A stretch of 64,000 nucleotides of DNA from Bacteroidota bacterium (GTDB taxonomy: Bacteria > Bacteroidota > Bacteroidia > Cytophagales > Cytophagaceae): positions 62,001 through 126,000 of the forward strand of contig JAEYZG010000018.1 in NCBI GenBank assembly GCA_023428135.1, written 5' to 3'. The stretch's first letter is position 1. Every line of letters begins with the position of its first letter. A program made the translations under genes and the position numbers. This document shows, piece by piece, positions 32,671 through 41,991 of this stretch. The notes under the pieces were generated by a model that had not been told where the DNA came from, did not search any database, and saw only the letters and a program-made list of their open reading frames with translations.

Positions 32671-35052
32671 TTAATACCACTCCTCATCTTCTCTTTCAGA
32701 GGTAGTTCTCTCACGTTTTTTCTTTTTAAAGATATTCTTAAACCAGTTAAGAGGTTCTTTTTCCTGACGACGATGAGATCTTGGGTTTTCATTAGGTCTT
32801 CTGAATTCCTCTCCTTCGAATGCTTCATCGCTATTGCTGTTATTTATAGGATAGCCATCCGGAGCTTTCTCTGAAAATGGAATACAGTCCATATTATCAA
32901 ACATTTCTTCACTGAGGTCAGGCCATTGCTGGTAGACATATTTTTTTAGCTTTTTATCTTTGCCTAGCTTTCCCATAAACTTCCCGAATATTGGCATTGC
33001 CATATGTGCACCCTGACCAAGATCTATTGACCTGAAATGTACTCTTCTGTCATCTGCGCCGACCCAGCATCCTGCAACAAGGGCAGGGGTATAGCCGATA
33101 AACCATCCGTCTGCATGAGATTGTGTAGTACCTGTTTTTCCTGCAATCTGAGCATCCGGACCAACATAATTTGCCATACCAGCAGCTGTACCTTCCTGCA
33201 CTACTTTTCTAAGCATATGGGTAATCATTTCAGCAGTAGAAACACTGACGGTCTGACGGAAATATGGAGGATTGCTCTTAAATATTGTTTTACCAGCCTT
33301 ATCTTTTATTTTTACTAAGTAATTAGGAGTAACGCTTTTTCCACCGTTTGCGAATGCGCTATAAGCAGAAACCATTTCCATCAGGGAAATATCTGCCGTG
33401 CCGAGAGCCAGAGAAGGTACAGGGTCTAAAGGCGAACTGATACCAAGTTTTTCGGCAAAGTTTACAACTTTATTAACTCCTGCTTTCATGATCAGGCTTG
33501 CAGAAACGGTATTTACCGACTTGGTCAGAGCGCCTATCATAGAATAATAACCTCCGTAGTTTCCATCAGCATTTTTGGGTGACCAGTTGTCATATTCCTC
33601 GATCACCTGTCTTTCGTTAGGGAAGTATTCGCAAGGACTGATTCCAGATTCCAAAGCAGCTGCATATACTATAGGTTTAAAAGTTGAACCGACCTGTCTT
33701 TTGGAAGTAACATGATCATATTTGAAATATTTATGGTTGATGCCACCTACCCAGACTTTAACCTGACCGGTAAAAGGATCCATTGCAAAAAATCCAGCCT
33801 GAAGGAAATATAAGTAGTGTTTTATGGAATCCAGAGTTGAGAAATTCTTTTCTTGTTCACCAGCCCAGGTGAAAACCTTCATTTCTGTTTTTTTATTAAG
33901 CTCCTTTTTAAAATCTGCCTCATCCAGGTCAAGGCTTTTTAAATACTGGTATCTGTCAGACCTTTTGCATGCATCAGTTAATACCTGAGGTGTTTTTTTC
34001 CATGGAGTTGAGTTTTTCCAGTGGGAATAAAAACTAACCTGTAATTTAGACATATGCTCAGTCATCGCTTTTTCAGCATGACGTTGCATTTTTGAATCAA
34101 TGGTGGTATAAATTTTTAAACCATCTGTGTAAAGGTTATAAGTTGTTCCATCCGGTTTATAATGAGTATTGCACCATTCATCCAGTTCTTGTCTGAGGTA
34201 TTCTCTGAAATAAGTAGCTAATCCTGTATTATGAGAAAGGTAGTTGTATCTTATTTTTAAATCTTTTTTCTGAAATTTTTCAGCTTCTCCTTCCGTAATA
34301 AACTGGTATTTAGCCATTTGTTGCAAAACAACATTTCTGCGTTCTTTTGCTTTTTCAGGATTTTTTGCCGGATTATAAGATGTTGTAGCCTTAAGCATTC
34401 CAACCAAAGTTGCGGCTTGTTGAATATTCAGTGAATCAACAGCGGTGTTAAAATACCTTCTGGCTCCTGCAGCTATTCCATAAGCATTTTCCCCATATGG
34501 TACTGTGTTAAAGTACAGTGTCAGAATTTCATTTTTATTAAACGTTTCATTTAATCTTGTTGCAACAATAGCTTCTCTGGTTTTATTGATAAGCATTGAG
34601 AAGAACCTGTATTTTTTTCTTGGAAAAAGGTTCTTAGCCAACTGTTGTTCAACCGTACTGCCACCTCCTGCGCTTTCATCCTGCATTAATATGGATTTGA
34701 ACAACACTCTGAGCATCCCTCTCCGGTCAAATCCATTGTGCTTATAAAAGCGGATATCTTCTGTTGCCAGCAATGCATTAATTAAATGCTTGGGAAGCTT
34801 TTCAAAATTGATATCAGTGCGATCCTGAATAAAATATTTTCCTATGAGAATACCGTCTGAAGAATAAATTTCAGAAGCTGTTGCATTCCTGATATTTTTC
34901 AGATCATCTCCATTGGGCAGTTTTTTGTATACTTGATAGGTAATGTAAATAAAGATTGAAGCGAATAAAACCGCCAGAAATATCATTCCCGGTTTAATCC
35001 ACTTTTTCCAATTAAAATCTTTTAAGGAAAATCCCTGTTCCTGATTACTCAT
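32671..35052 (-). CDS. mrcA: Class A penicillin-binding protein 1A (PBP1A)
   Basis: The 793-residue protein has one membrane helix (20-43), a GT51 transglycosylase domain with catalytic Glu in LLATEDIRFYKHNGFD and STVEQQLAKNLF, and a transpeptidase domain with GSTFKP (nucleophile Ser, SxxK), KSVNTVSASL (SxN) and GKTGTT (KTG). The tail is acidic and then basic. It polymerises and crosslinks peptidoglycan in the periplasm. The start is 275 bp from the next gene. It is essential-type housekeeping and has the full family length. Confidence 0.92.
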   Translation of the reverse strand: MSNQEQGFSLKDFNWKKWIKPGMIFLAVLFASIFIYITYQVYKKLPNGDDLKNIRNATASEIYSSDGILIGKYFIQDRTDINFEKLPKHLINALLATEDIRFYKHNGFDRRGMLRVLFKSILMQDESAGGGSTVEQQLAKNLFPRKKYRFFSMLINKTREAIVATRLNETFNKNEILTLYFNTVPYGENAYGIAAGARRYFNTAVDSLNIQQAATLVGMLKATTSYNPAKNPEKAKERRNVVLQQMAKYQFITEGEAEKFQKKDLKIRYNYLSHNTGLATYFREYLRQELDEWCNTHYKPDGTTYNLYTDGLKIYTTIDSKMQRHAEKAMTEHMSKLQVSFYSHWKNSTPWKKTPQVLTDACKRSDRYQYLKSLDLDEADFKKELNKKTEMKVFTWAGEQEKNFSTLDSIKHYLYFLQAGFFAMDPFTGQVKVWVGGINHKYFKYDHVTSKRQVGSTFKPIVYAAALESGISPCEYFPNERQVIEEYDNWSPKNADGNYGGYYSMIGALTKSVNTVSASLIMKAGVNKVVNFAEKLGISSPLDPVPSLALGTADISLMEMVSAYSAFANGGKSVTPNYLVKIKDKAGKTIFKSNPPYFRQTVSVSTAEMITHMLRKVVQEGTAAGMANYVGPDAQIAGKTGTTQSHADGWFIGYTPALVAGCWVGADDRRVHFRSIDLGQGAHMAMPIFGKFMGKLGKDKKLKKYVYQQWPDLSEEMFDNMDCIPFSEKAPDGYPINNSNSDEAFEGEEFRRPNENPRSHRRQEKEPLNWFKNIFKKKKRERTTSEREDEEWY

Positions 35053-35326
35053 TATGTCAACCTTTTATAATCTGTGAATACAAATAAAATAAAGTTCCGG
35101 TTCAATTTTAACAATTGGCATGATCACTAATAATTTTTGAAAGGAATTTTAACTATAAATTATTGAGACTCATATAAGAAACGTTTCTTTAAAATATTTA
35201 ATTTTTTATTTCCAGAGTCATAAAATTATAAGTTTTTCAATTCCTGACAGTTCATAAATTTTCAAATATAAACAAATGAAATAGGAGATAGTTAAAAACA
35301 GTGAATAACCAAATGGAACAGCTACA

Positions 35327-35872
35327 ATGAAAAAAACTTTATTTTATCTGAATGGAATTATTCTTTCTTCACTGATAATTTTATCATGCAGCAAAAAAGA
35401 ATCTGCGTTTTTTACAAACCATTATTCTACGGGGTATACCAGTTTGAACAAGCAAAATACTGAAACAATTAAACCAGAAATTCAGAATCATATTGCCAGT
35501 GCAAATAAGGAAATTGTTACTGCTTTAGGTGAGCAGGTGATTTTTAAACCAGAGATAGGTGTTTCAAAAAATAATTCAGATGAAATTAAGGCAATTTTAT
35601 CTGACGAGCCGCAAACTAAAGGAAAGGAGGCCGCAGTGCCTTCTAAAAAGGAAATTAAGAAAATTGTTAAAAAAGCAGTAAAAGAAAGCAAATCAAATGA
35701 TAGTAATATCAGTAAGCTATTGCTTGTGATTATCGCTATATTACTTCCTCCATTGGCAGTTGCTTTGGTTGATGGATTGAGCGGTCCGTTCTGGCTTAGT
35801 ATCTTACTTACGATCCTGTTCTACCTTCCTGGGCTGATATATGCCATTTACAGGATTTATAAAAATGATTAA
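35327..35872 (+). CDS. Lipoprotein fused to a Pmp3/YqaE membrane domain
   Basis: The 181-residue product begins with an SpII signal (SSLIILSC, lipid Cys21), then a polar, lysine-rich linker of ~105 residues (KKEIKKIVKKAVKES). It ends with a UPF0057/Pmp3-type double helix: LLVIIAILLPPLAVALVDG, FWLSILLTILFYLPGLIYA. YqaE/Pmp3 proteins are normally ~50-residue stand-alone membrane proteins. The lipoprotein leader is an unusual addition, giving an anchor at both ends if processed. Confidence 0.75.
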   Translation: MKKTLFYLNGIILSSLIILSCSKKESAFFTNHYSTGYTSLNKQNTETIKPEIQNHIASANKEIVTALGEQVIFKPEIGVSKNNSDEIKAILSDEPQTKGKEAAVPSKKEIKKIVKKAVKESKSNDSNISKLLLVIIAILLPPLAVALVDGLSGPFWLSILLTILFYLPGLIYAIYRIYKND

Positions 35873-35893
35873 GTTTCCAAAGTCTGTAATAAT

Positions 35894-35927
35894 AAAAAAG
35901 TCCCTCGATACATTCGAGGGACTTTTT
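35894..35927. terminator. Bidirectional terminator
   Basis: AGTCCCTCGA (35899) and TCGAGGGACT (to 35922) with A-run before and T-run after. It serves both the Pmp3 lipoprotein gene and the convergent XRE gene. Confidence 0.92.
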
Positions 35928-35929
35928 TA

Positions 35930-36991
35930 TTACTCTGGAGAGTGAGCAGAAAATGTTCCGTCATCATAAAATATGACTATTTTCTGTACTTTTTTAGGTT
36001 TCTGAACCGACTTTTTCTCTGTTGTAGGCTGAAATGTGGGTTCCTGAGCATTAACTGTCAAATTTGAATTTGCTGAGTTTTCCACTTCTCTCATTGTTTC
36101 TGTGATCATAACAATCTCTTTGGCTTCTGTAATAGGTTGATTAATTGTTTGTTCTAAATATTGTGGCTCCGACTGAATTTCCTCGTTCACCGGATTTTGT
36201 ATTTCTAATAAGACTTCTGCTTCTTTTTCAGGTTCTTGAGGTGGATATACTGGCAATTCCTTCTCAGAAATCGTTGTTATTTCATTCGTTGCCTCGATAA
36301 TTTCTGAATCTTCTGTTCTTTCCACCTCACTACTTGCTTCAATTTCTGAGCTTATTGGAGTTTCTTCTGATATTAATTCTGTTTCAGTGTAGGTTTTTGA
36401 TTCAGAGGTTATTATAATTTCAGGATATTCATCTTGCTCAGGTTCGGCAGATTTTTCTTCGATGTGCGTTTCTGACTTTTCTTCGCTGATAATTTTTATT
36501 TCAGAATGCTCCACTATTTCTTCTTGCTGTTCTTTAAAGAAATTCGGATTTTCGAAAATACTGTCGAAGAAAGCATCAACAGAAGGCTCCGATTCAGGTG
36601 TATAGAATGATTCGGTTTGGTCAGGAGAGGTGTTTTCAGAAAACAATAATCCTGAAACGATTTCAGCAGAGACCTCTGCTTTTGCAAGAATTTCTTCTTT
36701 TTTTTCTAATTCTTTGCGTATCAGTTTCTTCTCTTCTTCTGGGTCTGATTTCTGAGGTTCTCCGAATAAGTTGAGCTGTTTCATAGTGCCTTTTCCAGTT
36801 AAAAGCCAATCTGATTGTATGTCCGGAAATGTAATAATAATTTTATGAATCACATCCAGACTGGGTTTGTTTCTGCCGGAGAGAATATGCGACATGCTTG
36901 ACCTTTGGATGCCTATTTTATCAGCAAAGGCCGAAGGAGTCAATTCTTTGTCTTCCAGAATTGCAAGTATTCTTTCTGTTATGAAATTCAT
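35930..36991 (-). CDS. XRE-family regulator with a long acidic tail
   Basis: The ATG at 36991 (MNFITERILAIL) is chosen; an earlier start at 37027 would only add an out-of-place hydrophobic dozen. Residues ~1-62 form a Cro/CI helix-turn-helix (TPSAFADKIGIQRSSMSHILSGRNKPSLD). A ~260-residue Glu/Ser/Thr-rich low-complexity stretch with SEE-, PEP-rich motifs follows, and a basic C-terminus KPKKVQKIVIFYDDGTFSAH. The palindromes upstream at 37008-37018 and 37086-37112 fit autoregulation. The tail could be a flexible interaction region; the target regulon is unknown. Confidence 0.75.
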   Translation of the reverse strand: MNFITERILAILEDKELTPSAFADKIGIQRSSMSHILSGRNKPSLDVIHKIIITFPDIQSDWLLTGKGTMKQLNLFGEPQKSDPEEEKKLIRKELEKKEEILAKAEVSAEIVSGLLFSENTSPDQTESFYTPESEPSVDAFFDSIFENPNFFKEQQEEIVEHSEIKIISEEKSETHIEEKSAEPEQDEYPEIIITSESKTYTETELISEETPISSEIEASSEVERTEDSEIIEATNEITTISEKELPVYPPQEPEKEAEVLLEIQNPVNEEIQSEPQYLEQTINQPITEAKEIVMITETMREVENSANSNLTVNAQEPTFQPTTEKKSVQKPKKVQKIVIFYDDGTFSAHSPE

Positions 36992-37007
36992 TTTTGTGAA
37001 TATAACT

Positions 37008-37018
37008 TTACAAATGTA
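37008..37018. promoter_or_regulatory. Half-site for the XRE regulator
   Basis: TTACAAATGTA at 37008-37018 repeats the arm of the palindrome at 37086-37112. It is ~17 bp from the regulator's ATG. Confidence 0.45.
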
Positions 37019-37085
37019 CATAACCACAAGATTACATGGTTGTATTTTGTAAACTAGTTTTGCACATTCCTGAAAAATCCCTGAG

Positions 37086-37112
37086 TTTACATTTGTTATT
37101 TACAAATGTAAA
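37086..37112. promoter_or_regulatory. Palindromic operator upstream of the XRE gene
   Basis: TTTACATTTGT and ACAAATGTAAA form 11-bp perfect arms around TATTT. The size and dyad symmetry fit a Cro/CI-type operator for the adjoining gene. Confidence 0.55.
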
Positions 37113-37241
37113 TAACTGGTCATGCCAGGGAAATTGAAAAAAAGAACTATGAAGGAAATTTTTCTCGTTTTATTATAGATAAAGGCAAAAATAAAACTAA
37201 ATTAGCGCCATATTTTCTGAAATTTTATAATATACATTACT

Positions 37242-37445
37242 ATGCAAACACTTGGAGTTATATTAATGGTCGTAGGATTTATCATGGGAGTTTTCGGTGG
37301 AATGTTCCTTGCAATACCTGCGGTTGTAACAGATGAAAAAGGCGGATTGAGCCAGGATAAAATGATCAAAGTTTCTGTATTAATTTTTGTCGGTTCTGTA
37401 ATGATTCTAATTGGTCAGTATTTGTTTGCAGGATTAAACCAATAA
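37242..37445 (+). CDS. Small membrane protein, two helices
   Basis: The 67-residue protein consists of two hydrophobic helices (3-28 and 45-63) around a charged loop (DEKGGLSQDKMIK). I do not recognise a family. It has a strong terminator after it and an AT-rich upstream region, so it is an independent gene. Confidence 0.6.
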   Translation: MQTLGVILMVVGFIMGVFGGMFLAIPAVVTDEKGGLSQDKMIKVSVLIFVGSVMILIGQYLFAGLNQ

Positions 37446-37469
37446 AAAGTAAGACTTTAAAAATACATC

Positions 37470-37513
37470 AAATCCGTTTTTCACTTATTAGTAAAGTGGA
37501 AAACGGATTTTTT
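37470..37513 (+). terminator. Terminator after the small membrane protein
   Basis: AAATCCGTTTT-x-CAC and GTG-x-AAAACGGATTT with a trailing TTTT. Confidence 0.85.
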
Positions 37514-38050
37514 ATGCTCTTAATTGATATTTTTTAAAAATATTTTTTAACTATTTACTTAAGATCAGTTTGATACGTTTGGGTAACGTGGGTACAAAAT
37601 CATTTTAATTTTTTTCAAATTTTTAACAACTAAAAATCACTTGCCAATGAATCCTTGCTTTTTCTGCTTCATTCAGAAAAATAAGTGGAGAAGAGTTTAC
37701 AATTTACGTCTGGAGTTCTGCAGATTTAATCAATAAATCCAATGAGGTAAAAGGAAGCGGATGGAGATTATAAACTCAAAATTCATTCCTGAGGAATAAT
37801 TAGTTACATTACACTTGTCGAAAGAATGGTACACATGCCATCCATTTCCAAGCATTACATCAATTTTTTTACTAAATCTGCATGCCGGTAATTAAAATAA
37901 CAGTTTCTCCTAGTCGCTTTTTTTCAAATTCAACAGCCTGCTTTTTATACCTGACATCAATTTTTTTTAATCAAGTGTTTTTCGACCAATAGTTAAAAGG
38001 CTGAACTTTAAAATTATTCCTAGGCTTTTTTATTATATGGAGATAGAAAA
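37514..38050. other. AT-rich gap without a recognisable gene
   Basis: I see no credible coding frame, repeat or RNA in this 537-bp gap. It has several runs of T and an ATGG-like bias only. Confidence 0.5.
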
Positions 38051-38242
38051 ATGGCTGCAAAGTTTATTAACAACCGACCTTTTAAGTTTCGAAACCCCGG
38101 AAAATCGTTTGAGTTGGAGGAAAAAAGTCGAAGATTTGTAAAAGAGGATGAAGCATATTATTTCTGGAATACATCCTTAAGGTATGAAACAGATAAGAAT
38201 AATGATTTACAAGAACTTAAAAATAAAAAGGAAATTGACTAA
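38051..38242 (+). CDS. Small basic protein, function unknown
   Basis: The 63-residue product (KFINNRPFKFRNPGKSFELEE start) is charged and soluble. A GGAG-like site lies about 8 bp before the ATG. I do not recognise it. It has a terminator ~95 bp downstream. It may be spurious. Confidence 0.35.
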   Translation: MAAKFINNRPFKFRNPGKSFELEEKSRRFVKEDEAYYFWNTSLRYETDKNNDLQELKNKKEID

Positions 38243-38335
38243 GGTGATATAAAATGGCTTTTGAAATAGTCTTTAAATGCTCTATTAATTGATGTTAAAA
38301 ATCCATGGAAATGTTCAAGCCTCATTATAAATGAC

Positions 38336-38366
38336 AAAAGGAACTGATAGGGTCAGTTCCTTTTTG
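38336..38366. terminator. Bidirectional terminator
   Basis: AAAAGGAACTGA and TCAGTTCCTTTTT around TAGGG. It would also stop the PAS gene from the other side. Confidence 0.85.
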
Positions 38367-38406
38367 TCTGATAAAACAACTCTAAACTAAACTAATAAAC
38401 TAAATC

Positions 38407-40674
38407 TTATTTCTTATTATTTTTTTTGGCTGTCATTAATTCAGTAACATCTTTGGAGAAGCATGCTACCGCGAAGATTTCTCCTGTGTCGTCACGTAAG
38501 GGAGCATAATTGGAAGCGTAATAGGTGATTTTATTATCCTGAGGGTATTCTGTTATTATTTCAAAATTCTCGCCTTTAAATGCTCGTTGGTAAACTTCGA
38601 TCTGGTTTTGTTTTGCTTTTTCATCCTGAAATAGATTCATTAGATCAAAGCCTTTGAGATCGGTAATGCCAGCAGCTTCAAGACCTTCAGAAAATGATTT
38701 GTTCCAGTCGATGATGCAATAATTCTTATCTACTGTAAATATGCTGTCTTTAGGCACATTGATCAGTTCTTTTAAATATTTCTCTTTCTTCTGAACGTCC
38801 TGTAGAATACGTTGCATTTCTTCCTGGGTTGCAGCAAGCTCTTCCATATTTTGACGAAGTTCTTCTTCCTGAGATAAAAGTTCCTTGGATTTTAGTTCAC
38901 TTTCATCCAACAGTTTTTCCGACTGTTTTTGTGCTGCGATTAATTTTGTTATGTCTTTACCAAAGCTTGCTACTGCAAATATTTGATTATTTTTATCGTG
39001 TAATGGGGCAAGATTTGTTGTGATATAAAGTTTCCCGCCATTATTATCGTCATATTCATTCGTAACCTCAAAGTTTTCCCCTTTAAAAGCTCTTTCATAT
39101 AAAGCTATTTGTTTTTGTCTTTCCTCCTCTGATGGGAATAAATCGAGGAATGGAAAGCCTTTCAGATCTACATTTCCTGCAAATGCTTCAAGCGCAATTG
39201 AAAAAGACTTATTGTAGCTCAGGATTTTATAATCCCTGTCTACAGTGAATATTGTATCCTTTGGCACATTGATCAATTCAGTAAGATAACTTTCTTTTTC
39301 TTTTACCTCATTCAGAATTCTCTCCATTTCTTCCTGAGTTGTGGAAAGCTCTTCCATATTCTGACGAAGCTCTTCTTCCTGTGCCATAAGTTCCTCAGAT
39401 TTCTGACGTGATTCATTCAGCAACTGTTCCGTCTGCTTTTGAGCAGTAATAAGAGCTGTCACATCTTTTCCAAAGCAAGCCACAGCTGTGATTTCTCCAT
39501 CTTTACTATAAATAGGAGCCAGGTTCATAGTATAGTAAGATATCACTCCATTGGTGTCATATTCATTGGTCTCTTCAAAATTCTCGCCTACAAATGCTCT
39601 TGCAAACAAAGCTTTTTGCTTCTGCTTCTCAATCTGATCCGGAAATAATGAAAGGTAATCAAAGCCTTTAAAATCCATTTTTCCTGTCATTGCTTCTAGG
39701 CCTGCTGAAAAAGCTCTGTTGTAACTAATAATCTTAAAATCCTTATCAAGTGTAATTATGCTGTCTTTAGGTACATTGATTAATTCATTCAGATAACTTT
39801 CTTTTTCCTGAGCTTGATTTAGAACACGCTTCATTTCTTCCTGAGTTGCAGAAAGTTCTTCCATGTTTTGTCTCACTTCCTCTTCCTGCTCCCTTAATTG
39901 CTGTGTTTGTGCTTGTGTATCCTGAAGGAGCTTATTGGTACGTTGATTGATTTTAACAGCTTTTACTGTTGATGCAATACTTTCCCCAAGCCTTTCTACA
40001 AACTCAATCTGATATTTTTTAAATAAGGAAAAAGAGGCAATTTCAAGCACACCAAGTACCTGATCATCTAACTTTAATGGAACAATCAAAAGATTTCTCG
40101 CAGAACCTTCTCCTAATCCAGAGGTAATTCTCAGATAACTTTCAGGGATTTCTGTCATGTATATAGTTTCTTTTTCCATCACAGCTTGTCCTGCAAGACC
40201 TTCACCTATATCTATTCTCTGGTTAATGTATTTTTTTCTTTCAAATGCATAACAAGCTTTTATCTCTAAATAGATGTCCTGCTCATCATTATCATTAATG
40301 ATATATAATGCACCCTGATTAGCTTCCAGGTATTTAATCAGATTTCTGATGATATCATCTGTAAGCTCATTCATGTCATTGTTTTTTGACCTCAGGATAT
40401 CTATAAACCTCGCCAGTCCTTCTGTAACCCAGTTTCTTTCCTTTTCTTCAACAGCATAATTCTTCAACTGATTTCTAAGGCTTGCAAGAGAGGCACTTAA
40501 TGCGTTGGCAGAACCTGATTCTTCGTTGAACTTATATTCAACATTGAGATTTCCTTTTTCTATTTCTTTTACAAATTCTGAAGCGGCTATAATTTGAGCT
40601 TCTAGTGCAGTTACTCTCTCTTCGAGTTCTTTTGTTTTAGAATTGGTGGTTTTGTTGAAAACTGAAATATTCAT
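38407..40674 (-). CDS. GAF with three tandem PAS domains, no output domain
   Basis: The 755-residue protein has a HAMP-like start (SEFVKEIEKGNLNVEY), a GAF domain (~90-245) and three nearly equal PAS units (~310-420, ~445-560, ~585-700). Each is led by the coiled linker EEELRQNMEEL and the phrase ELINVPKDSI. The unit-to-unit similarity shows recent internal duplication. It is a paralogue of the 9568-11502 protein, with no kinase, cyclase or chemoreceptor domain. It may act as a scaffold sensor. A terminator at 38336-38366 follows the stop. Confidence 0.75.
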   Translation of the reverse strand: MNISVFNKTTNSKTKELEERVTALEAQIIAASEFVKEIEKGNLNVEYKFNEESGSANALSASLASLRNQLKNYAVEEKERNWVTEGLARFIDILRSKNNDMNELTDDIIRNLIKYLEANQGALYIINDNDEQDIYLEIKACYAFERKKYINQRIDIGEGLAGQAVMEKETIYMTEIPESYLRITSGLGEGSARNLLIVPLKLDDQVLGVLEIASFSLFKKYQIEFVERLGESIASTVKAVKINQRTNKLLQDTQAQTQQLREQEEEVRQNMEELSATQEEMKRVLNQAQEKESYLNELINVPKDSIITLDKDFKIISYNRAFSAGLEAMTGKMDFKGFDYLSLFPDQIEKQKQKALFARAFVGENFEETNEYDTNGVISYYTMNLAPIYSKDGEITAVACFGKDVTALITAQKQTEQLLNESRQKSEELMAQEEELRQNMEELSTTQEEMERILNEVKEKESYLTELINVPKDTIFTVDRDYKILSYNKSFSIALEAFAGNVDLKGFPFLDLFPSEEERQKQIALYERAFKGENFEVTNEYDDNNGGKLYITTNLAPLHDKNNQIFAVASFGKDITKLIAAQKQSEKLLDESELKSKELLSQEEELRQNMEELAATQEEMQRILQDVQKKEKYLKELINVPKDSIFTVDKNYCIIDWNKSFSEGLEAAGITDLKGFDLMNLFQDEKAKQNQIEVYQRAFKGENFEIITEYPQDNKITYYASNYAPLRDDTGEIFAVACFSKDVTELMTAKKNNKK

Positions 40675-41003
40675 CTGGTTTTAAAATAAATATTGATAAT
40701 TTAAAGAAAAAGTACCTTTTCAACACGTTCATGATAGAATCATATTGTATTGTAGAAGTCTGTATTTAATTGTAAATCTTTATACGCTAAATCTGAAAAT
40801 TGTTTTCTCATCACATAGAATATTACATTAAACGGCCAATTTTTATATTAAGTATTGATTTTTTTAATAGAGTTTTTACTTTATTTATATTAAGGATATT
40901 GTAATTTTTGATCATTTTATTTATACTTTTACATAGATACTTTCGTATATAATAAATGATTTTGAACCTTAGTAGCTAATAAAAGGTTTAGTAATCCGAT
41001 ACT

Positions 41004-41387
41004 ATGTATTTCAAAAGAGTTATAAATATCGTTCTTGTATTTGCACTTCTTATTTCAGTGATAGGAGTGACGACTACCAGTGCTATTTGTAAATACAAGA
41101 CCGGAAATAACATTGTATGTAAAAGTGCTGAAAAGAAATGTTGCAAGAATGCCAATGAAAGCAACAATTGTTGTGAGTTTAAATCAGAACTTAAGAAGCT
41201 TGATGCAGATCTTTTAAGGCAAGGAAATTTTGATAATATTCCGGATATAATTTTGTTTGCAGCAGCTTATTTTTATGTTGCATTCGAACACTTGCAAGCT
41301 GAGGACTCTGAAGTCCTTTTTTATAGCTATCGTCCACCTCTTATTACTCAGGATCTGTCTATCCTTCATCAGGTATTTAGAATTTAG
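41004..41387 (+). CDS. HYC_CC_PP-like small exported protein
   Basis: The 127-residue product has an export signal (residues ~5-27). The mature part shows ICKYKTG, paired cysteines (KKCCKNANESNNCCEF) and a final YRPP motif. These match the small Bacteroidota group known as HYC_CC_PP proteins, whose role is not known. The next gene 166 bp downstream is also Cys-rich and exported, so both probably bind metal or assist metal handling, which is inference. Confidence 0.6.
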   Translation: MYFKRVINIVLVFALLISVIGVTTTSAICKYKTGNNIVCKSAEKKCCKNANESNNCCEFKSELKKLDADLLRQGNFDNIPDIILFAAAYFYVAFEHLQAEDSEVLFYSYRPPLITQDLSILHQVFRI

Positions 41388-41553
41388 GAATTGAGTTTTT
41401 ATTTGAATCCGCAAAAATAGATATTGTTAATGCGCTCTCGTGTTTATGATGTTCTCATATCCTTCAGGCGGATATTATCAATATTGCGGATTAAATAGTT
41501 TTATTGACAACTATTAATAAAAATTAATCCAATACTTTAAATTTTAAATCAAG

Positions 41554-41877
41554 ATGAAAAATCATATTTTAATTGCTCTTATAGGTTTCTTCCTTTCCTT
41601 TGCCAATCAGTCATTTGCAAATGCTCTTACTGATGACAAGCCTGAATGTTGTAAAAAGAAAATGGAATGTTGTAAGAAAGAAAAGGAATGTTGCAAAAAG
41701 GAAGAAAGTAAAGCATGTTGTGCGACTGCAGAAGCCTGCAAAGACGGATCTTGCTGCAAAGATGGGGTTTGTGCAAAGGGAGATGTAAAATGCTGCAAAG
41801 AAAAATCTGAAGCTTGTTGCAAACATGAAGGCAAACATGAAGGCAAAAAAAAGAAAAAAGATAAGTGTTGTAAGTAA
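41554..41877 (+). CDS. Cysteine-rich exported protein with repeated CC-K motifs
   Basis: The 107-residue product has a signal peptide (ends QSFA). The mature ~80 residues hold about 19 Cys, largely as CCKK/E steps (ECCKKKMECCKKEKECCKKE). A Lys/His-rich tail (KHEGKHEGKKKKKDK) ends in CCK. It resembles an exported metal-buffering peptide of metallothionein style, but no known family is recognised. The repeat unit is about 7 residues. A strong terminator follows. It probably shares regulation with the upstream HYC_CC_PP-like gene. Confidence 0.65.
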   Translation: MKNHILIALIGFFLSFANQSFANALTDDKPECCKKKMECCKKEKECCKKEESKACCATAEACKDGSCCKDGVCAKGDVKCCKEKSEACCKHEGKHEGKKKKKDKCCK

Positions 41878-41885
41878 ATAGTAAT

Positions 41886-41911
41886 AAAGCCCCCGACATG
41901 TCGGGGGCTTT
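41886..41911. terminator. Perfect palindromic terminator
   Basis: AAAGCCCCCGACA and TGTCGGGGGCTTT form a 13-bp perfect stem, followed by TTTA. Confidence 0.9.
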
Positions 41912-41991
41912 TATTTTATACTTGTAATAAAAACTCAATTAGAAATTCCTTTAACTTTGATTTTAATATAGTTTAAAATTGAAGTTCTGAC

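Noticed and set aside
41607..41938. Several minus-strand frames opposite the Cys-rich gene
   Set aside because: They are artefacts of the repeated TGTTGC codons on the other strand.
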